NCBI GenBank assembly: GCA_021812745.1
Contig: JAKAMS010000066.1
Span: forward strand, 1 to 10,200
Origin: Bacteroidota bacterium
Lineage (GTDB): Bacteria > Bacteroidota > Ignavibacteria > Ignavibacteriales > Melioribacteraceae
Reading direction: 5' to 3'
Length of the DNA stretch: 10,200 nt
Made by a program: the position numbers and the translations under genes. Below are positions 6,423 to 10,200 of this stretch, piece by piece (positions within the stretch are counted from its first letter, which is position 1; every line of letters begins with the position of its first letter). The notes under the pieces are model-generated. The model was not told where the DNA came from and made no database searches. It saw only the letters and a list, made by a program, of their open reading frames with translations.

Positions 6423-8687
6423 CTATGCTAAATATTCGTAAGTATTGTAACCTAATGATTTCTGTGACCGGCGAGTTGTATCATCGCCTTCTTTTATTTT
6501 GGAAATTTTTTCGCCCATTTTTTTGCGCGACGTAAATGTCTTTGCAAATTTCTGTTCTGATTCTCCCAAGCTAACATTCACATTACCCAAATGAACTCCC
6601 GCTGACTGCAAATTCTGCTTGAGCTGTTCGATATTGGATTGTACGTACTGTTTCACTTGTTCGTTTTCAACTTCAATACGTGTGCTTATTTGATTTCCGA
6701 CCAGATCTACTATCAGTTTCACTTTCCCTAAATTTTCCGGCGTTAATTGGAAAGTCATGCTCTGTTTTTCGCCGGCTTGAATGATCTTTGAAAACTCCGG
6801 AATAATCTCGGTTGGCTTTATAAACTTTATTGGTTCATTAATCTGTTTAGCTTCCGTCATTATTTTTAATTTTTCGGTATCAACGCCTTTTGTTTGCTCA
6901 CTGCTTTGCAATATATTTTTGAAATTATCGTTCGATTTGCTTTGTGAAAAATCCTTCTCTTCGGATGATTTACCATGCGCTTCTTTAATTTCAATTTTAT
7001 CACTTTTTACACTTTCATCGGTAGCGGACTTTATATGATCTGAATTTTTTTCAATTTTGGTTTTATCATCATTGGACAAAATTGCTGTGGAGATATTTTC
7101 TGTCTGCTTTTGCGATACTGATGCGCTTTGAACGCTGTTTTTAACTTCTTGATTCTGGGGGTCTGTTTTTATTTGTGAAGCGTCTTTCTTCATTTCTAAC
7201 GACTGAGCGGATAAATTGATTTTATCTTTTTGAGAAGCAGATTTCGTTATTTCGGAACTCTCTAATGTTCCCTTAAGGTCATCTAACAAATTTTTTACTT
7301 CTTTTACAACACTATTTTTCTCAGATGAAGTTTTAACTGCCTGCTGCGCGGAATTTATAATGTCAGCGTTAATAATTTTATTACTTCCGGATTCAACTAT
7401 TTTTGCTACGGGCGTTGATTGCTGAACCATAAGAGGATTTGTATTTGATTCAGTAGTTTTAGAAGATGACGCATCAGTAAATCCGTTTTGCTCTGAATAT
7501 TGTAAAGCATTTAATTGTGCCGCAAAATTATTTCTCAATCTAAAACCGGCATCAAACAATTCAAACTCTTTTGGACTCTGAGAGGAATTAATTGCGCCCG
7601 AACTCTTTGCTGAATCTGCCTGATTAATATTTGGCAATTGATAAATTTTAGAAGCAGACGTTGTTGAATTCACATTCTTTGATTGAACACTTGGATTAAA
7701 CGTAATTTCGACCACTTCGGTCTTGTAGACATTATTATTTAATGTTGCGGACAGATCTGAAGCAATCGTGTTAAACGATGCCGCCGGACTAACATTTTGA
7801 TTCTGTGTTTCGGCAGCTTTAATATTATTTTGACCGGGAGATAAAGAATTAAAATCGGCTGGATTTTTTTCTAAATCTTTTATGGCGGCGGTAGTTAATG
7901 TTTTTTCTTGCTCTTTTATGAGACTCGAGAATGCTGCATTTAGTTCTTTACTATTTTTATTAAAATCCGCTGAAAGTTTTTCTAAATTTAATTCACTCTC
8001 TATATTTTTTTCGGGCAAAGCGTGAAAGTTGATGTTTAATTTATCTTTGCCGTTCTTAATTGAGAGTGATAATGATTTATTCTCAGAGAGATATTGAAGA
8101 AGCGACTGAACTATGTTACTATTTTCAGAAAGAGAATCATCGGTTTTAACTTCAGCATCAGTTTTCTTTTTTGAATTTAGTTTATCTGCCGCATCAGACT
8201 TTACGTTAATATTTTTTAAAATATCCGTTCCGCTTCCATCAGTCGTATTCTGTGAAAGCATAGTTTTTAAATCATCATTATTATTTAATCCAAGATTCTG
8301 GATCAATCCATTGATAAAATCTTGTAAACTGCCGGATGATAAAAGGAATTGTTTTTTATTAATTACGACCGATTGAAGATCGTGTTTTACTTCGGTTGCT
8401 TTAACGGATAACTGCGGATCTGCCATAAAAGCGTCAATATATTGACTGATCGCTTGTAATTTAGCGCCGTTGCATTCAATATTTACTGGTAACTGCAAAA
8501 TGTCTTGTGAGGACAACTTAAGGTTGGCTGCGCTATCTCCGGAGGCGGAATTTTGTTCGCCATCTTGTTCAAAGACTTTAATTATATCAGAAAATAAATA
8601 AGTAGGCGACGACGGTTTTTTTGAGCTACGAGCAGCTGATTGTTCTCCTGCCAAAAGCTTGTCTAAGAAAAATGTGTTAATGTTCAT
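6423..8687 (-). CDS. fliK: FliK, hook-length control protein, very long form
   Basis: FliK is secreted during hook growth, measures hook length and then switches the export gate protein FlhB from hook to filament substrates. Only the C-terminal domain is conserved. It is seen here at about 640-706: SMTFQLTPENLGKVKLIVDL, a helix VKQYVQSNIEQLKQNLQSAG, then VHLGNVNVSLGE. A basic tail of about 48 residues follows. Residues 40-630 are low-complexity, rich in Ser, Lys, Asn, Gln and Asp, and surely mostly disordered. At 754 residues it is nearly twice Salmonella FliK (405). The start overlaps the end of the motE-like gene as ATGA (8687-8684), without a clear Shine-Dalgarno sequence. The identity is firm from the C-terminal domain and the place before flgD. 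Confidence 0.94.
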   Translation of the reverse strand: MNINTFFLDKLLAGEQSAARSSKKPSSPTYLFSDIIKVFEQDGEQNSASGDSAANLKLSSQDILQLPVNIECNGAKLQAISQYIDAFMADPQLSVKATEVKHDLQSVVINKKQFLLSSGSLQDFINGLIQNLGLNNNDDLKTMLSQNTTDGSGTDILKNINVKSDAADKLNSKKKTDAEVKTDDSLSENSNIVQSLLQYLSENKSLSLSIKNGKDKLNINFHALPEKNIESELNLEKLSADFNKNSKELNAAFSSLIKEQEKTLTTAAIKDLEKNPADFNSLSPGQNNIKAAETQNQNVSPAASFNTIASDLSATLNNNVYKTEVVEITFNPSVQSKNVNSTTSASKIYQLPNINQADSAKSSGAINSSQSPKEFELFDAGFRLRNNFAAQLNALQYSEQNGFTDASSSKTTESNTNPLMVQQSTPVAKIVESGSNKIINADIINSAQQAVKTSSEKNSVVKEVKNLLDDLKGTLESSEITKSASQKDKINLSAQSLEMKKDASQIKTDPQNQEVKNSVQSASVSQKQTENISTAILSNDDKTKIEKNSDHIKSATDESVKSDKIEIKEAHGKSSEEKDFSQSKSNDNFKNILQSSEQTKGVDTEKLKIMTEAKQINEPIKFIKPTEIIPEFSKIIQAGEKQSMTFQLTPENLGKVKLIVDLVGNQISTRIEVENEQVKQYVQSNIEQLKQNLQSAGVHLGNVNVSLGESEQKFAKTFTSRKKMGEKISKIKEGDDTTRRSQKSLGYNTYEYLA

Positions 8688-9310
8688 TGTGTTACACTTA
8701 TTATTCTTGACGCCGTCCCTGGCTTAAATTCAGCTAATATTTCAGCTGCTTTTTTCTTTTTCATTGTCAACAGTAAATCTCTGGCTATATTATCGGAGTA
8801 ACCTTGAATTATTTTAGCCGCTTTTTTTGAATCCATCGTTTCATACAATTTTACAGTGTTTTTTACCCATGCCTGGTAGATTGAATCTTTTTTAGCTTCG
8901 GTTTTATCAATAGCAATTTGTTTCGGCGGTTCAATTTTTGCCGCCGCTGTATTAATAGCCGGCGCTTCAATTTTTTTATTTTTTTCTTTAGAAGTTTTTT
9001 CACTAACAGCTTTTTTTGCGGCACTGCTGTCTTTAACAGCGGCAATATTCTGATTGATCTTCGTTGAATCAATTTTTTGCGAGGCAGTATCTTTGGGTGC
9101 AGAATTTAACTGAGCTGCCTCTTGTGGCTGAATCGCCTGTTGATTTTGCGGTTCTTCGTTCTTTACTTCCGCTACGGCTGTTGATTGGCTAATCGGTGTA
9201 AAATCGAATGCGAATATATTTTTGTATGAAGAGTTTAAGAAAATCAGCAGCCCGGTTACAAGAACAAACGCAAGAAGGAATGAAACGATATAAATTATTT
9301 TCTCTTTCAC
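8684..9310 (-). CDS. MotE/YlxF-like membrane-anchored flagellar protein
   Basis: The 208-residue product has a basic start (MKEK), one membrane helix at about 5-27, a long Ala/Lys/Gln/Pro-rich linker (about 45-145) and a C-terminal helical domain (149-208) with the repeated pattern YETMDSKKAAKIIQGYS, LLLTMKKKKAAEILAEFKPG. This MgtE-N-like / MotE pattern of paired AAxI(I/L) motifs is known from the YlxF gene that sits between fliJ and fliK in Bacillus and from MotE. The topology predicts the C-terminal domain outside the inner membrane. A role in motor assembly or as a periplasmic chaperone is inferred from the family. The start is GTG (9310), overlapping the fliJ stop as GTGA, with only a weak GGAAA upstream. 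Confidence 0.82.
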   Translation of the reverse strand: MKEKIIYIVSFLLAFVLVTGLLIFLNSSYKNIFAFDFTPISQSTAVAEVKNEEPQNQQAIQPQEAAQLNSAPKDTASQKIDSTKINQNIAAVKDSSAAKKAVSEKTSKEKNKKIEAPAINTAAAKIEPPKQIAIDKTEAKKDSIYQAWVKNTVKLYETMDSKKAAKIIQGYSDNIARDLLLTMKKKKAAEILAEFKPGTASRIISVTQ

Positions 9311-9744
9311 TTTTGATTTCCGCTATAATTTCTAATAGCTATTTCGTTAAGATCTTTCAATTCTTGCTTTCTCTCTTCTAAAAGAAAAGCCTCCAATTGA
9401 TTTTCTTTAAGTATCTCAAATGATCTAACTTCTTTTTTCTTTTCAACAAGCTCAATCTGTTTTTGTTCTTTATTCATTTTTAACATTTCAATTTTTCTTT
9501 TAATAGAAAGCGTTTGCTTTTCCAAATGAGAGTCGTACATTTTTGCGCTCCGGAACTCGGAAACTTTTAACGGTTGTTCAATCATCTCTCTTTGTATTTT
9601 CAGTCTTTCCTCGGCAATAATTTTTAACTGCCTTTTTAAGTTGTCTATCTCTTTGTTAATTATTGATATTTCTTCTTTAATTTTTTTTTCAAGAATCTCT
9701 TTTGCATTCAATAAAGCCGTGAACCTGTAATTAAATTTTGCCAT
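9307..9744 (-). CDS. fliJ: FliJ, flagellar export ATPase stalk / chaperone
   Basis: FliJ is a cytoplasmic coiled-coil protein that sits in the centre of the FliI hexamer, like the gamma subunit of F-ATPases, and contacts FlhA. The 145 residues are the family's usual length (147 in Salmonella). The start MAKFNYRFTALLNAKEILEK is typical (F-x-F/Y-R-x-x-x-L-L). Almost all the rest (about 10-138) is charged heptad-like coiled coil rich in Lys, Glu, Ile and Leu. The ATG lies 7 nt after the fliI stop and no Shine-Dalgarno sequence is seen. A run of nine A residues in the coding strand (9689-9681) falls at codons 19-22. FliJ sequences are weakly conserved, but length, start motif and neighbours agree. 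Confidence 0.92.
   Translation of the reverse strand: MAKFNYRFTALLNAKEILEKKIKEEISIINKEIDNLKRQLKIIAEERLKIQREMIEQPLKVSEFRSAKMYDSHLEKQTLSIKRKIEMLKMNKEQKQIELVEKKKEVRSFEILKENQLEAFLLEERKQELKDLNEIAIRNYSGNQK
9681..9689 (-). repeat. A9 homopolymer early in fliJ
   Basis: The coding strand reads G followed by nine A and then TT, encoding Glu-Lys-Lys-Ile at residues 19-22 of FliJ. It is in frame here. A gain or loss of one A would remove most of the protein, so the tract is a possible slippage site. Confidence 0.7.
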
Positions 9745-9751
9745 AGTTTAT

Positions 9752-10200
9752 CTACACAATAGATGCTTCTATAATATTGCTCAGTCTTTCCACCGATTCA
9801 TCATACAAAGCTTTTTCAAAGATTTCCTGTTTAAGAAAACTTCGCAGTTGAGAAATTTTTGAAAGCGCGTGATCAATTTGAGGATTGCTTCCTTTAACAT
9901 AAGCGCCAATGTTTATCATATCTTCGGCTTCTTTATATGTTGCAATAATTTCATTAAATCTCATAGCACGTTGATAGTGATCGTGGTCTATAATATCCGG
10001 CATAACTCTGCTAACGCTTTGAAGTGTATCAATAGCCGGGAACTGACCTCTGTTCGCAAGTTTGCGAGAAAGTACTATGTGTCCGTCAAGAATCGAACGT
10101 ACCGCATCGGCAATAGGTTCGGTCATATCGTCACCATCAACAAGAACAGTATAAAGACCTGTTATTGAACCTTTCTCTGTATTACCGGCTCTTTCAAGAA
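9752..10200 (-). CDS. fliI: FliI, flagellar export ATPase (C-terminal third, runs off the window)
   Basis: FliI is the hexameric ATPase that energises and unfolds substrates for the flagellar type III export system at the inner face of the membrane. The frame is open from the window edge, so the methionine at 10126 is internal and not the start. About 148 residues are seen. They begin LERAGNTEKGSITGLYTVLV, continue with the conserved DGDDMTEPIADAVRSILDGH, then IVLSRKLANRGQFPAIDTLQ and SVSRVM, all hallmarks of the F1-beta-like catalytic domain end. The C-terminal helical domain closes the protein (SQLRSFLKQEIFEKALYD). The Walker A and B motifs lie outside the window. The stop is TAG at 9754-9752, followed after 7 nt by fliJ. 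The DGHIVLSR motif fits flagellar FliI as well as virulence-type ATPases; the neighbours settle it. Confidence 0.97.
   Translation of the reverse strand, partial: LERAGNTEKGSITGLYTVLVDGDDMTEPIADAVRSILDGHIVLSRKLANRGQFPAIDTLQSVSRVMPDIIDHDHYQRAMRFNEIIATYKEAEDMINIGAYVKGSNPQIDHALSKISQLRSFLKQEIFEKALYDESVERLSNIIEASIV

Noticed and set aside
8863..9072. Second minus-strand frame rich in Lys/Arg/Leu inside the motE-like gene
   Set aside because: It is a +1/-1 shadow of the Lys- and Ala-rich linker; the main frame has a recognisable domain and good junctions.
9752..10126. A complete short gene starting at the methionine at 10126
   Set aside because: The frame stays open to the window edge and the upstream residues (LERAGN...YTVLVDGDD) are FliI, so this methionine is internal.
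9869..10168. Plus-strand frame of 99 codons opposite fliI
   Set aside because: The opposite strand encodes clear FliI motifs through this whole stretch.

Overview
The whole window is one block of flagellar genes read from the minus strand. In transcript order (right to left) it runs fliI (3' part) - fliJ - motE/ylxF-like - fliK - flgD - TIGR02530-family gene - flgE - fliL - fliM - fliN - fliO - fliP - fliQ (5' part). I see no gene on the plus strand; open frames there are antisense shadows of flagellar genes. There are no tRNA, rRNA, CRISPR or transposase genes.

Organism: the DNA is AT-rich, the standard code fits (TAA, TAG and TGA are all used as stops), and Shine-Dalgarno sites are strong in front of some genes but absent at others, several of which overlap or abut the gene before them. 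The gene order is the classical fla/che order of Firmicutes and spirochaetes. FliN is of the plain type, not the CheC-fused FliY, and FliP has a cleavable-looking signal peptide, which argues for a Gram-negative. My best guess is a flagellated member of the Bacteroidota/Ignavibacteria side of the FCB group, but this is inference from style, not from a marker gene.

Right part (10200-8684): export apparatus and accessories. FliI ATPase, FliJ stalk/chaperone and a membrane-anchored MotE/YlxF-like protein are packed with a 7-nt gap and a GTGA overlap. Middle part (8687-3505): hook assembly. FliK (ruler/switch), FlgD (hook cap), a TIGR02530-family protein and FlgE (hook subunit). FliK and FlgE are both much longer than in enteric bacteria, and FlgE carries two related D2-like segments. 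A 94-nt leader before flgE can fold into two hairpins just upstream of a strong ribosome binding site.

Left part (3199-1): switch and export gate. FliL, FliM, FliN, FliO, FliP and FliQ overlap or abut (23-nt fliN/fliM overlap in the longest reading, TGATG, ATGA and TAAATG junctions), which suggests translational coupling. Between flgE and fliL is the only large gap (about 305 nt). It lies where many relatives keep flbD and sometimes motA/motB, and it holds no gene but a long nested hairpin with MITE/terminator character and a short inverted repeat just before fliL. This gap is the most interesting non-coding part of the window. I did not find a new enzymatic or defence system here.
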